Positions 39,535 to 51,194 of a DNA stretch of 64,000 bases are shown piece by piece (within the stretch, counting starts at the first letter, position 1; each line of letters opens with the position of its first letter). The notes beneath the pieces are model-generated. The model worked only from the letters and a program-made list of their open reading frames with translations. It did no database searches and was not told the origin of the DNA. The position numbers and the translations under genes are program-made. Location: NCBI GenBank assembly GCA_028023455.1, contig JAQFVV010000518.1, forward strand, positions 124,001 through 188,000, read 5' to 3'. The DNA is from Epiperipatus broadwayi. Lineage: Eukaryota; Onychophora; Udeonychophora; Euonychophora; Peripatidae.

Positions 39535-42500
39535 TAATAGATCATTGATAAACATATGTAATCTCAAATGAACAATGAAAATACACATGTGAAAAAAGAT
39601 GAACTAGCCCCAATCGTTGGTAAAGCCAATTGTAATGGAAAACTATCAACAGTCCTTAATTAATCCAGCCTGCACATTGATGGTGCCATTTTATAATCGT
39701 ACGTAATATAAATTATATCATATTTATATATACATAATCATATGAGAAGAAAATAATAATGCTCCAAATGTTAGATAACAATTGTAATGGAAACATAAAT
39801 ATATTAAGATAAGAAGTCCCTAAATGTTGATAGGCCAATTGTAATGGTAAATATGTAAATCAATATAAATGAAGAAAGATGAATAAACAGTGGATAATCA
39901 ATATAGCATGTCATATATGCCATACATAAAAAAATGATGTGACCTAAATTATTGAGCAGCATTTATAATGAAAAATACAATTTGAAACTCTATATGTAAT
40001 CAACAATCATTAATTGACTAAGACTCATGATGATACAACATTTATAATGGAATACATTATCTCTTAAATTATTTGATTTAAAAAATTAATCTATAAATTG
40101 CACCATTTATAATGGATAGACTATATTAGAAATAAAGAAAAGATTTGGAGAAGATGTACCTATGAGACACCCATAAATTAATCAGGTTTCATAGTAACTT
40201 GTCAACTATAATAAAATGCATGTGCCATGCAAGAAGAAAGAACATATCTTCCATCATTCAACTCAATATAAATATAATGCAGATAAAAAGTGTAATACCT
40301 ATTTAATAGCATGTTATACATATATTAAGATAATAAAAAAAAAACTATCTCAAAATGAATATTCTAAAACTATACTGTTACCATGGCTAACTATATAAGA
40401 CAAACTTAGTAATATAGAGCATTGACTAGAATATGTTGCTAATTAGTTTTCAGGGTTAATTTAACTTACAATTAATTATATACCACATATAATTTGGAAC
40501 AAAAGGAAGTTTATTGAATCCAAAATATATCTACTCAGTTGAAATTACCAATAATTTAATATTTGCATATCTGTTAGCTTGTAGAACTGATGTACTAAAA
40601 ATAGATAAAAAGAAAATAAATAAATCTCAAATAAAACTCAAAATCATTTTGTTATATAAAATAAATGATACAGCTTTATTTCAACATTGTGACTTTAGAT
40701 TTATAATAGCATACATATACATATATACATATTTGAGAAACATAATAATATTTTTGTTTTGCAAATACTCAATTTTTCTATATGTAAATTAAGTATAAGG
40801 TTTAACAGTAACACTTGTAACTTGCAATTTATATTCACATAGGAACTGTATAAGCTGTCATGAAATCAAATAAATATACAAATAAATCAACAAATTGGAG
40901 ATATATTGTTGCATTAATGATTCAAGTTATAAATGCATTTCTTTAATACATTTTTAAAAATAAATACCAATTTGAAATAGCAAATAACTAAATGATTGAA
41001 TTAAGCAAATATTACATAGACTCAATGAATGGACTATTTATTAGAAATCATTTATACACACATAAGTTATAAATTCAATGTCCACACAATGTAAATCAAC
41101 TAAATAAACATTTAAAAACAATTAAGTGATTTACACCCACATTGGAAAAGTTCTGGATGATCATAGCGTATACATAACATGTGTGGATTATACTAACTGG
41201 TCATATGCTTATAAATTCAAACATTTATAATTACAAAATATTGTTGGTAAGTTTGTGAATGATTACAAATCATGATAGCACAAAACATAGACATTCTTAT
41301 ACTTTAAAGCACTAACATAATTGTGTGCATCCTAAAGAAATCCCATCCTTTAAACAAACTTATCTTGACATTACATACTACAATACAAGAAACCTCACCT
41401 ACTATGGTGAAAAATTTAAATTAAATCTCATGAGTGATAAACCCAAAAAGAGGACTATAATGCAACTAGCATAAATATATCAAAAGCATGGTGGCTTCCA
41501 AAATAACACCTACATTTAAGGAAAAATAAGATGCCTGGACCTTTTTGTCTCAGCACATCAAGAAAATATATGGAGAGGCTCACCGAAAACAACAACGATA
41601 GGTACCTATAAATATGTGATTACAATCACTAGAAATATAAGTACTATCAACTCATGGATAACTACAATACAGATGGGGAATTTATCCGCTCCATCCAGTA
41701 ATAATAATAACTGTAATAAATAAGGCCTGACATACTAAGGCTATTTTACAACTAACAATACCAAGATAAAAACTTCACAATAATGGACTAAAGTTATAAC
41801 TATAATTTTAACCTCAATAAACAATAAGTAATGTCTGCACCAACAAATAAATTTAAAAGTCAACTGACTTAAATATAAATAAAGATAATGACTAGCATAT
41901 GAAATATTGGCACTAATATATATAATGCACACAAGTATGAAATATTAAATATTTTAACTTATAAGACTTAATGGATATGAATGAATACAATCAGATTGTT
42001 GGAATAATAACTGAAAAACTAAGATAATTATTAAACAATGATATTACTTATAAATACAGTTCTATAAATTTGTACATTTATACAATTCCTATGCAATAAA
42101 ATATAATTTATTGCTTTCCAATTAAATTGACAAATGACTTTTATTATTTAGTACACCTGTATGCAAACATGAATCAAATAAAAGTTAAAAAAATAAATAA
42201 ATATTATATATATATTTATAATTACAACATATTTACATAGTTTAAGTTATAAAATGTCTTTAAAATAAATAAACAAACATATATACTAAAATCGACTTTC
42301 ATCATTCTTAAAATTTTAACATTCAAAAGAAATTTGTAAGTTAGTTTCTAAAGATTTCAATTGTATATTCTTTCATAAAGATATATTTAAATGTTACATA
42401 AAAAAATAATAATAAGCAATAAAAAAAATAAGATCAATTTTCTTTGTTACCCTCTAACTGCTTTAGTGTTCAGTCATTTTAAATTAGCTAGTTATTTCCA

Positions 42501-43607
42501 GCACTTTCCTTATTTTATTTGTCCTAAAATGGCTCGAAGTGACATAAAATATGTACATGTTACAAGTAAATTAAGAGATTTGCTTCTTGTTGTTAAAACC
42601 ATTAATTTCAGTCATTTCCTGGATATTCAATTATATATGTAGTTAAGTTGAATATTATTTTTGGATCATTAAGAAATTTGAAAGTTATAATAAATGTATC
42701 AATACCATTATGATAGCTATTTTTTTAAACTTATTTAAGAATGAGGTTTACTTTTGAGATTTTATACTTCACTAAGTTTCCAATGTTGTTTGATGGGCAA
42801 ATAGAGAGGCCAATGTCCCAAAAATGATAAAGTTGCACTTAGCAAATCATCTTGAGTATTAATCCTTAATCCAATAATTTTTTGTAAGGAAATTTATAAG
42901 AAAAATTTGGAGAAAATGACAAACAAAAGTAATGTCTTCTTTTTTATTATTAACCAGCCAGCATGATGATGATATTCAGCATTCTATAGCCAGCTCTCTC
43001 CTATTATTGTAAATCACATGCTGATTTTAAAAAAATCTTTAACACTATTGTCTAGCAATTTTAAAATATTTTTTTATAAATAGCAAAATAAAAGAAAAAA
43101 AAATAATGTCAATACATAAATATACATATATATTACATTGAAAAATTTATGTTGTAATTTACAAACCTATTGAATATTTAAACAACCATAATAATACTAC
43201 TATATCTTTTATAATTTTAAAATAAAATAAAATAAATAAATAAAGGTACAATATAATTATATTTAGTAATTTAAATTCAACTGCTAATGATTATTTCTTT
43301 ATATACACTCTCAAATTATATACATATATTGCCATTATAATGATCTATTTCAAAACAAAGCATATATCATAATAAATAAATAAACCTGAACTAAATAACA
43401 ATAAAACCACTAATAACAATAACACTAACAACTTATTTACAATTCCTTAAGTAAAACTATATCAAATACATTTTATAATACCATACTAGAGCTTCAAAAA
43501 GTAAAGATGTATTTTCTATATATATATCAGTGACAAAGCATGACTTTTTTAGGAATGGAAGCAAACTTTTTTTTATAATGTTTTTATTTCATTTGCCACA
43601 ACAAATG
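39535..43607. other. AT-rich DNA with a degenerate motif array; no supported gene
   Basis: From about 39620 to 40115, (A/C)CAATTGTAATGG or its variant CATTTATAATGG recurs six times at 40-150 bp spacing. The rest, including open stretches at 40216-40398, 40514-40792 and 42391-42642, is Lys/Ile/Tyr-rich chance translation without domains. Confidence 0.5.
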
Positions 43608-43634
43608 CCTTATATATATATATATATATATATA
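43608..43634. repeat. (AT)n microsatellite at the gypsy element's left border
   Basis: About 13 TA units ending directly at the left LTR. Confidence 0.9.
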
Positions 43635-44720
43635 TTATACCTAGCCCTTTACACGTCGTCTCGTAAATTTTATAAAAACATCATTTATATAAAATCAATA
43701 AAAATGTTTAATGTTTATAATAACGACTCGATCAGAACTTTGTACCTCCCTCTTACACAAAATCCTATCACGGGCTGTCGGTACCTCGGGTAGAGTAATC
43801 AATATCATTTGCAAACATTTGCCAATAACATTAATACTCGTTTACTAGACTACACATTAGCCAATCAAACTTTTTATTTATTTAAAGGAAAAAATCCAAT
43901 GGGCGCCAGCCGACCTTTGTCAACAAGTCTGCTTGACCAATATGATCTAGTACCCACTCCTGCTAGCTCAGCTACAACAATCAATTAAATATAATCCGCC
44001 TACCTAAAAAATCAATTTATGAATCTTTCTCTGCGCTAATTTTCTCGCTTTCTCTTTTTCTTTTATTTAATTATTTAATTTAAATCTAATTTAAGTAATC
44101 ACTAACCCATGAAGTCTCCATTTATGCTATTACACTTCGTTTGGTCTTATAATATAATTAATTACACTTTCGTTCAAGTTCAGATAATATTTAATACAAT
44201 CAAAATTTCATATTATAAATATATCAAAAAAATAATTATACACACACAATTATATTTGAAATCACAATAAAATCTCTGGGTAATGGAGCTAAAGACAACT
44301 AATAATTATTGTTCGTACCATAAAGTTCAGAGTTTATTATTCCATTTATTATTACGGCTTTTAATTAATGAATTAGAAATTGAAATAAACATTACCTAGC
44401 TTTCTCCCTTATGCACGGTTCTGAGCGTTGCTTCTGATAGTATTTCATTTGGCCAGTTAGCGCTAACTCTTTGCAATCCTTTTCCCGATGTCGTTGGGAT
44501 CCTGTGGGCTCCACGTGGACACTCCGTCTCCTTCTTGTTTTACGCGACCATGATCGACATTTGAACTGTTTGCTGTTGGTATTGCAGGAAGGATTCGGCT
44601 GGCTAATCACACGATGGGTTTAACAGTGCAGCATTATGTTTAACTTTAGACGTATATTACTATTCAATGCTCTCGATCTATAAAAATAATTTTAATTAAT
44701 AATACAATAGAAAATTCGCC

Positions 44721-44734
44721 CTTTTTATATTTTA
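44721..44734 (-). promoter_or_regulatory. TATA-box-like motif in the gypsy LTR
   Basis: The minus strand reads AATATAAAAAGGG. It is conserved in the other LTR at about 50664-50677. Confidence 0.6.
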
Positions 44735-44851
44735 CGGTCCTTATCTTGCGGATTCAATCTACAATACATAACTAATCCTCTGGTGTTTCAGTTACGGTCC
44801 ATGCTGAATTTCTGGTGTTTGCATTGGTCATTTAATTTCTTTGTACTCTCT

Positions 44852-44956
44852 GCTAGAGTTATTTCAATTTCTTTGTTAGAGTTATTTCAATTTCTTTGTT
44901 AGAATTATTTCAATTTCTTTGTTAAAGTTATTTTCAATTTCTTTGTTAGAGTTATT
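44852..44956 (-). repeat. 23-bp minisatellite in the LTR, about 4.5 units
   Basis: The plus-strand unit GTTAGAGTTATTTCAATTTC plus TTT repeats with single-base variants. The right LTR has the same array (about 50800-50928) with one extra partial unit. It lies upstream of the TATA motif in the sense direction, where LTR enhancers often lie. Confidence 0.85.
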
Positions 44957-45387
44957 TCACTAACTAGCCGTTTAATGGAAATTTCTTATGTTTGTCATTA
45001 GCTCCCATTGTTCACTACATTCCTTTGATTACATATATTTTCTTTTTTTTTATTATAATTATAAGACAAAACGAATTCCACCTTGTTTTTTTTTTAAAGC
45101 AATCTTAAATCAAATTTCAATTAAATCAAATTTAGTTAAATCAATTTTTAATTCTTTAGGTTTTATTTAAATACGATTCAGAATTATATCTTATAAAACT
45201 GTCTAATTTATGCTTTTAACGATAAACCTGTCTATGAGAAAAAAATCTTTTTATTCTTATTTTACCCTACAAGACCTTTTATTTTTATTAAATATTTACA
45301 CAAATCTTTTATCAATTTATATTTTTTTCAAAATTATGTGTAACTCCGAAGAAAGCACACTCCTTCCTGATGTATCTCGGTACATTT

Positions 45388-45402
45388 CTTCGTCCCCCCT
45401 TT
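45388..45402 (-). promoter_or_regulatory. Candidate polypurine tract
   Basis: The minus strand has AAAAAGGGGGGACGAAG, the only strongly purine-rich tract between the integrase end and the left LTR. Its position about 430 bp before the shared LTR boundary is unexpected and suggests a longer original LTR. Confidence 0.5.
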
Positions 45403-45528
45403 TTGAAACTAAAATATCAATCTGAAGGTTTTAGTTTCAACGTTTAACTTTATTCTTACTATACATTCCCCTTGATTTATTTTGATGGAAGTTCATCCTC
45501 TCTTATTCTCGTGTGTCCGTGTTACTTG

Positions 45529-46169
45529 TTAAGCTTTCTTCTTTAGTAATTGTAAGGATCGCGCATTGAACGTTCCCCTACAGTCTGACCCTTGGGCGAC
45601 TTTGAAGGCGTTATTTCCGTAATCCTTTATGATTTTGTATAGCCCATCGTATATTGGTTGAAATTTCTTATATATCCCCTTTTCCGGATGGCTTACTGGG
45701 TTTACCCTTACCATGACCTCATCTCCCAGCTTGAACATAGCCTTCTCCTCCCTTGTCTCCTTTGTCTTATATTTCCCATCTTTCTGAGTTTACAGCGTGC
45801 TTCATCCGCGTCTTTCTTCTTATCAATAGGTGGTGTTCTAATCGGTAAAGGGGTTTTGAATGGGTAAGGGGTATTTCTCCCATGATGAAGCCTGATGGGT
45901 TCGAACCCGGTGGATTCGTTTTTGGACCAATTTATCATGTTCGCCACTCTCGTGGCCTCTTTTACCCATCTACGATGATTGTTCTGGAGATACACACGAA
46001 ATAAGCGCCCTAATTCCCTCATGACTCGTTCGCAGGGATTAGACTGCCGATTACGAATCGAAGTGAGAATATGTCTGATCTGGTGGCGCTTCGTTCACCT
46101 TTTCCATTCGTCCGACATAAAGAGAGTTCCGTGGTCTGATATTATCTGCTTTGGGATTCCCACGTCTCA
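45529..46169 (-). pseudogene. Gypsy integrase, catalytic core remainder and C-terminal domain, broken
   Basis: This continues the integrase frame after the TGA at 46167-46169. The stretch SDHGTLF contains the second catalytic aspartate. A further in-frame TGA lies at about 46106-46108, then ILTSIRNRQSNPCERVMREL carries the catalytic glutamate and continues to about 45780. Near 45780 the frame changes: the C-terminal part continues in another frame (45738-45529). There FKLGDEVMVRVNP and the following GLYKIIKDYGNN form the usual gypsy integrase C-terminal domain. Two stops and a frameshift mean no working integrase. Confidence 0.85.
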
Positions 46170-47815
46170 AAAATGTTGACGCTCAAGTACCTGTATAGTT
46201 TGTTTGGCATTAGCTTGCATCACCGGATATATCGCTACGAATTTGGAAAAAATGTCATATGTTACAACAAGATACTTCTTTCTATTAAACTGGGGTAGGG
46301 GTCCGTAGAAATCTATTGCCAATAGGCTGTTAGGCTGGTATGCATATATAGGTCTCAACGGGCCCACGCTTGATGAGTTTTGGGGCTTTGTTTTCGCACA
46401 TACAGTACATTCCTCAATGATGTCTAAAACACTCTTATACATTCTTGGCCAATAAAACCAATTGCCTATCAACCCTTCTGTCTTGCTTGCCCCATAGTGT
46501 CCATAATTTTCATGTATGAACATGATTATTTGTTTTCGCATATTCACTGGAAGAACGACTCGTGTATGCTCCTCATCTCTTATTTTACGCTGTAAAAGTC
46601 CATTTTTCCAACAATATTTTTTTTCTTTCCAGACCGTATTGTTTACAGGTCTTCCTGTAGGCTGATGGTGCAAATGGTCTATTATTTGTTTACATTCTGT
46701 ATCCTCTTCTTGCACTTTCACTAATCTTTTCAAACTGCACTCTATATCCTCGCCTTTATCTACTTCCGCTGCTGCTATGTACGCATCGTTACAAGTTAAA
46801 TGTTGCTGTGGTGGTTCTATCGGATAGCGACTTAAAGCATCTGCCACCATATTGTCTCTGCCTGGGCAATACTGCACGCGATAGTTAAATTCTTGTAAGA
46901 TCAAACTCCATCGGATCAGCCTACTATTCGTGAGGAAGCTATGATTAAGGAACTCAAGGCTCCTATGGTCTGTAATCACTATCACCTGCGACCCGATTAA
47001 ATACTGTCTAAACTTCTTAAAGGCCCAGACAATTGCTAAAGCCTCCCTTTCAGTTACTGTATATTTTTTTTCAGGCTTACTTAATAAGCGACTTATAAAG
47101 AATAACACCCCATATTTCCCATCATCCTGCACCTGAGATAATGTGGCTCCCAGGCCCATTCCACTACTGTCAGTTTGCACTACAAATGGTTTGTCAAAAT
47201 CTGGGTATGACAGCATGACCTCTTTTAGAAACCCCCTTTTTACCTTTTCAAAGCTACGCTCTTGTAGCTCCTCCCACATCCACCTTTTGTCCTTTCTTAA
47301 TAACTGTAAGAGAGGTTCCATGTCTGAGGAAAAGTTTTTATAAAATCGGTTGAAAAAATTACACAGTCCGAGGAAAGCTTTGATGTCTTTCTTCTTCCTT
47401 GGTTTTGAAAACTGTTGTATCGCCTCGATTTTTTCTGGATTTGGAGATATTCCCTGCTCACTGATAATGTGTCCCAAGAATTTCACCTCCGGAGTCATTA
47501 GGTGGCTTTTCCCCAAATTTATTTTTATTCCTTTTTCTATGCACTCCCCGAACAGTAGCTTCAAATGTTCGAAGTGCTCTTCCACACTATTTGAGGCCAC
47601 AATGATGTTGTACACATACATCGTAATTAAACCCTTAATTTTTTCTGACAATACTTGATCAAGGCATTGTATTAGTCCTGCTCTGCTGTTTTGTAAGCCG
47701 AAGGGAATCCGATTAAAGTTATATGCCCGTCCATTATATCGGAAAGCGGTATATTTCTGGTCATCAGGGTGAAGCTTGATCTGCCAGTAGCTGGCCGTTA
47801 GATCAAACGTCGAAA
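46167..47815 (-). pseudogene. Gypsy RT (C-terminal half), RNase H and integrase N-terminal part, catalytic box altered
   Basis: The open frame runs from the frameshift near 47815 through to the TGA at 46167. It starts with the RT palm (FDLTASYWQIKLHPDDQKYT, PFGLQNSRAG) and then the catalytic box, which reads YVYN (residues 12-15 counted from the methionine at 47651) instead of YVDD, losing both metal-binding aspartates. RNase H follows with TDSSGMGLGA, EREALAIVWA, TDHRSLEFL and DNMVADALSR, all catalytic acids present. The integrase zinc finger HENYGHYG...CTVCAKTK and the first core aspartate in AIDFYGPLP end the frame. RNase H and zinc finger look intact, but the RT could not polymerise. Confidence 0.93.
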
Positions 47816-48168
47816 ATATTTTTTTTATGGAACTTCATTAATAATTCACTTATAGGTGGCGGGGCATTAGTGTCTAGCACTGTTATTTTATTCAACTGTC
47901 GCGCGTCTAAACACAATCGAATAGACCCGTCCTTTTTCTTTACTGTCACCAACGGATTATTGTATGGTGATGAGCATTTAGAAATAATTCCCCATTTTAG
48001 CATATTCTGTAGCTGTTCTTCTACGGCATTTCTATATTGATGTGGTATTGGGTATGTTCGCGCTTGATACGGCTGGTCTTCCATAAGTTTTATTCGGTGT
48101 TCGTATCCTTCGATAACTCCCAGAACTTCTGAAAACACATCCTCATACATGTTCAACAAACTCTTCAG
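47803..48168 (-). pseudogene. Gypsy RT, N-terminal half
   Basis: Frame 48159-47803 carries the RT fingers: HRIKLMEDQPYQARTYPIP, WGIISKCSSPYNNPLVTVKKKDG (shortened here to its key residues W, S-S-P and VKKKDG) and RLCLDARQLN, ending APPPISELL. It is in the same frame as the protease upstream, from which two TGA codons separate it. At the downstream end the frame changes at an eight-A run (about 47820). Confidence 0.9.
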
Positions 48169-48174
48169 TCATTC

Positions 48175-48795
48175 TCAGTTCTCGCTTTCCTGTTCCTCTT
48201 CCCTTATTATTATTTTTTTTTCTATTTGTATCCCTGCACTGTCTGCATCGTGCTCCGTTCTACTATTGTCTGCCTCGCAGACGTCAAACGGTATTTCTGC
48301 ATGATTAATTCTTGCCTGTCGCTTTTCATAATCCAGCATGCATCCTGCTTTGCACATAAAGTCTGAGCCCAGGATAGCATCATGTATCAATCCCTCCAAG
48401 ATCAGCATGACATGGTTGTATTCCTTCCCTGCGATCTTAATACTCACCCACACTTGCTCCGATGCCAACTTGGCTCTTTTCCCATTCGCCAGCCTTACGT
48501 ATACATTCTTTAATGGCAAGGTTTTAATTTTCAAGTTACTCCGGTCCATTTCATTGAACGTTTTCTGCGAAATCACCGACACTTGGCTGCCCGAGTCAAG
48601 TAGTGCATTAATCGCCTTCCCTTCGATTCCTATTTCTATTTTAGGACATGATTGGTATGCCATTTCCAGCTCGCCCCTCTCTTCATTTTGTACTAGGTTT
48701 GCTACTTGTCTGCTATTATCTTCTGCCTTTCCCTCTTTCCTCTGATTTTCTTCGTACTGTTTATCGTTATCTATCGTCCTGAGTATCTCTGCCGC
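48175..48795 (-). pseudogene. Gypsy aspartic protease region
   Basis: The 162-residue open segment from 48663 has the retroviral-type protease active site LLDSGSQVSVIS (D23-S24-G25) and the C-terminal flap-distal motif AILGSDFM. The same frame continues upstream to the TGA at 48796-48798 with an acidic linker and no CCHC zinc knuckle. It ends at TGA 48175-48177, followed by a second TGA six bases on. It would process the gag-pol polyprotein in an intact element. Confidence 0.88.
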
Positions 48796-49248
48796 TCACT
48801 CTATGGTATCATTCCCTATTATTGTTTCTTGGACATTTTCTGGGAAGCCTCGCCTTACTATCCGCAGTATTTGTTGCTCAGATATTTTGTATGCTGTGAT
48901 TTCCCTTAATCTTGCCACTTGTCTGCGGAAATATGTACTTAGTGATTCTTCTGTTTGCCATTTTTCTTGGGTTACCTGATGTTTAACAACTTCCTGAAGC
49001 CCCTCCCCCCAATAACTCTTCAGCAATGCTTGTTTATATTCCTTGAAGTTCGTTGGCTTTATTCTCAGCGACTCCCACCAATTTTCGGCCTCATCTTGTA
49101 TGTAGCTAACAGCTATATTAACTTTAACCGACTCGCTGAACTCATTACATGAAAAAAAACATTCTAGACTCTCCAAGTATCTATTCGGTCTTTCCCCTCC
49201 GTTTCCCGAGAAGGTCTTTATTTTGATAACCCGACTTGCTATTTCCAT
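48796..49248 (-). pseudogene. Gypsy gag, 150 residues to an in-frame TGA
   Basis: The sequence opens MEIASRVIKIKTFSGNGG and has the retrotransposon-gag core RYLESLECFF, YIQDEAENWWESL and the C-terminal LSTYFRRQVARLREI. It matches capsid domains of Ty3/gypsy gag in order and length. The start is the first methionine after a leader of about 310 bp. It ends at TGA 48796-48798 in the same frame as the protease, suggesting a single gag-pro-pol frame originally. No zinc knuckle is seen. Confidence 0.88.
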
Positions 49249-49562
49249 TTTAAACCTATTTTATCTTTTTAATAATAATAATAAACTTATGTACGTACAA
49301 CCAAAACTTAACCTTCCCAGTTCCCCTTTTTTTTCTTATACTAAAATTCCCCGGAGTGTCCCTATGCCTCCACGTCTTATATAATTGCAAAATCACCTTT
49401 ACAGTTGCGCTGTTTATACCGTTTTCTAATCCTACTATCATGCTCCCCCCGCTTCTTTTTACTAGCTATCACTTCTGTCACTCATACACGATTCTGGCCA
49501 CACCGCTTAAGATGTCCAGTCATGACTCACATCGGTTCTGCCATTCAAAACGTTTAGTTTCG

Positions 49563-49580
49563 TTCCATGTTGACGCGCCA
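49563..49580 (-). promoter_or_regulatory. Primer-binding site of the gypsy element
   Basis: The minus strand reads TGGCGCGTCAACATGGAA directly after the 5' LTR, with the TGG that pairs with a tRNA CCA end. Primer tRNA not identified. Confidence 0.75.
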
Positions 49581-49581
49581 T

Positions 49582-50928
49582 TTATACCTAGCCCTTTACA
49601 CGTCATCTCGTAAATTTTATAAAAACATCATTTATATAAAATCAATAAAAATGTTTAATGTTTATAATAACAACTCGATCAGAACTTTGTACCTCCCTCT
49701 TACACAAAATCCTATCACGGGGCTGTCGGTACCTCGGGTAGAGTAATCAATATCATTTGCAAACATTTGCCAATAACATTAATACTCGTTTACTAGACTA
49801 CACATTAGCCAATCAAACTTTTTATTTATTTAAAGGAAAAAATCCAATGGGTGCCAGCCGACCTTTGTCAACAAGTCTGCTTGACCAATACGATCTAGTA
49901 CCCGCTCCCGCTAGCTCAGCTACAACAATCAATTAAATATAATCCGCCTACCTAAAAAATCAATTTATGAATCTTTCTCTGCGCTAAATTTCTCGCTTTC
50001 TCTTTTCTTTTATTTAATTATTTAATTTAAATCTAATTTAAGTAATCACTAACCCATGAAGTCTCCATTTATGCTATTACACTTCGTTTGGTCTTATAAT
50101 ATAATTAATTACACTTTCGTTCAAGTTCAGATAATATTTAATACAATCAAAATTTCATATTATAAATACATCAAAAAATAATTATACACACACAATTATA
50201 TTTGAAATCACAATAAAATCTCTGGGTAATGGAGCTAAAGACAACTAATAATTATTGTTCGTACCATAAAGTTCAGAGTTTATTATTCCATTTATTATTA
50301 CGGCTTTTAATTAATGAATTAGAAATTGAAATAAACATTACCTAGCTTTCTCCCTTATGCACGGTTCCGAGCGTTGCTTCTGATAGTATTTCATTCGGTC
50401 AGTTAGCGCTAACTCTTTGCAATCCTTTTCCCGATGTCGTTGGGATCCTGTGGGCTCCACGTGGACACTCCGTCTCCTTCTTGTTTTACGCGACCATGAT
50501 CGACATTTGAACTGTTTGCTGTTGGTATTGCGGGAAGGATTCGGCCCTGTTCACACGATGGGTTTAACAGTGCAGCATTATGTTTAACTTTAGACGTATA
50601 TTACTATTCAATGCTCTCGATCTATAAAAATAATTTTAATTAATAATACAATAGAAAATTCGCCCTTTTTATATTTTATGGTCCTTATCTTGCGGATTCA
50701 ATCTACAATACGTAACTAATCCTCTGGTGTTTCAGTTACGGTCCGTGCTGAATTTCTGGTGTTTGCATTGGTCATTTAATTTCTTTGTACTCTCTGCTAG
50801 AGTTATTTCAATTTCTTTATTTCAATTTCTTTGTTAGAGTTATTTCAATTTCTTTGTTAGAATTATTTCAATTTCTTTGTTAAAGTTATTTTCAATTTCT
50901 TTGTTAGAGTTATTGTAATTTTTAAATT
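49582..50928 (-). repeat. Gypsy right LTR (5' LTR)
   Basis: Partner of 43635-44957. I counted 15 single-base substitutions between them, of which 12 are CG versus TG or CA. There is also a block of differences at about 50544-50551 and a few one-base indels. It ends after the 23-bp minisatellite. Confidence 0.92.
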
Positions 50929-51139
50929 TCTTTATTAAATGAAACATTTAAGCACTAATATTTTTATTTTTTTTTAACACAAATGAATACAAATTTAATG
51001 TTAGAGTATTATCTTTGTAGCATAATTTTTCATTATACTATCTTCAAGCAAGATGGGAATGGTGTATATCCACTATCAATACCTTGCAGAGGAGCTTAAT
51101 CATTAACATATGATTAATGACATGCGAAAAAAAATGTAT

Positions 51140-51194
51140 GATCTCCAAGATGGAAATTTCATGCTGAATCAACATTCATCATTTGGTCCAGATC
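51140..51194 (-). ncRNA. Hammerhead ribozyme motif, best-paired copy
   Basis: Minus strand: stem I strand GATCT (51194-51190), bulge GGA, CCAA (51186-51183), core ATGATGA (51182-51176; consensus first base is C), stem II ATGTT/AGCAT around a five-base loop (51175-51161), GAAA (51160-51157). Stem III is two base pairs with a four-base loop, then ATC ending at C51149, the predicted cleavage site. After it, TTGG pairs with CCAA and AGATC with GATCT, giving nine stem I pairs around one bulge. Only one core base deviates. This is the type I hammerhead layout. Confidence 0.75.

Larger units (their letters stand above)
43635..44957 (-). repeat. Gypsy left LTR (3' LTR), region shared with the right LTR
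   Basis: It aligns nearly base for base with 49582-50928. If the purine-rich tract at about 45389-45405 is the polypurine tract, this LTR really extends to about 45390 and the right copy lacks about 430 bp. Confidence 0.9.
43635..50928 (-). mobile_element. Ty3/gypsy LTR retrotransposon, defective
   Basis: Minus-strand element: right-hand 5' LTR, primer-binding site, gag, protease, RT, RNase H, integrase, 3' untranslated region, left-hand 3' LTR. The gene order RT-RNase H-integrase is diagnostic of Ty3/gypsy. There is no env-like ORF. The left side abuts (AT)n. At the right side the LTR copy stops abruptly at 50928 and I found no target duplication, so the 5' LTR may be truncated. Five in-frame stops (all TGA), two frameshifts and an altered RT active site make it non-autonomous. 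Confidence 0.95.

Noticed and set aside
44392-44610. 72-codon minus-strand frame inside the gypsy LTR
   Set aside because: The start region differs between the two LTRs and no domain is visible; treated as chance LTR sequence.
45529-49248. TGA-only stops as evidence of a genetic code with TGA reassigned
   Set aside because: The element also has frameshifts and a mutated active site, and the LTRs show CpG decay, which explains TGA more simply.
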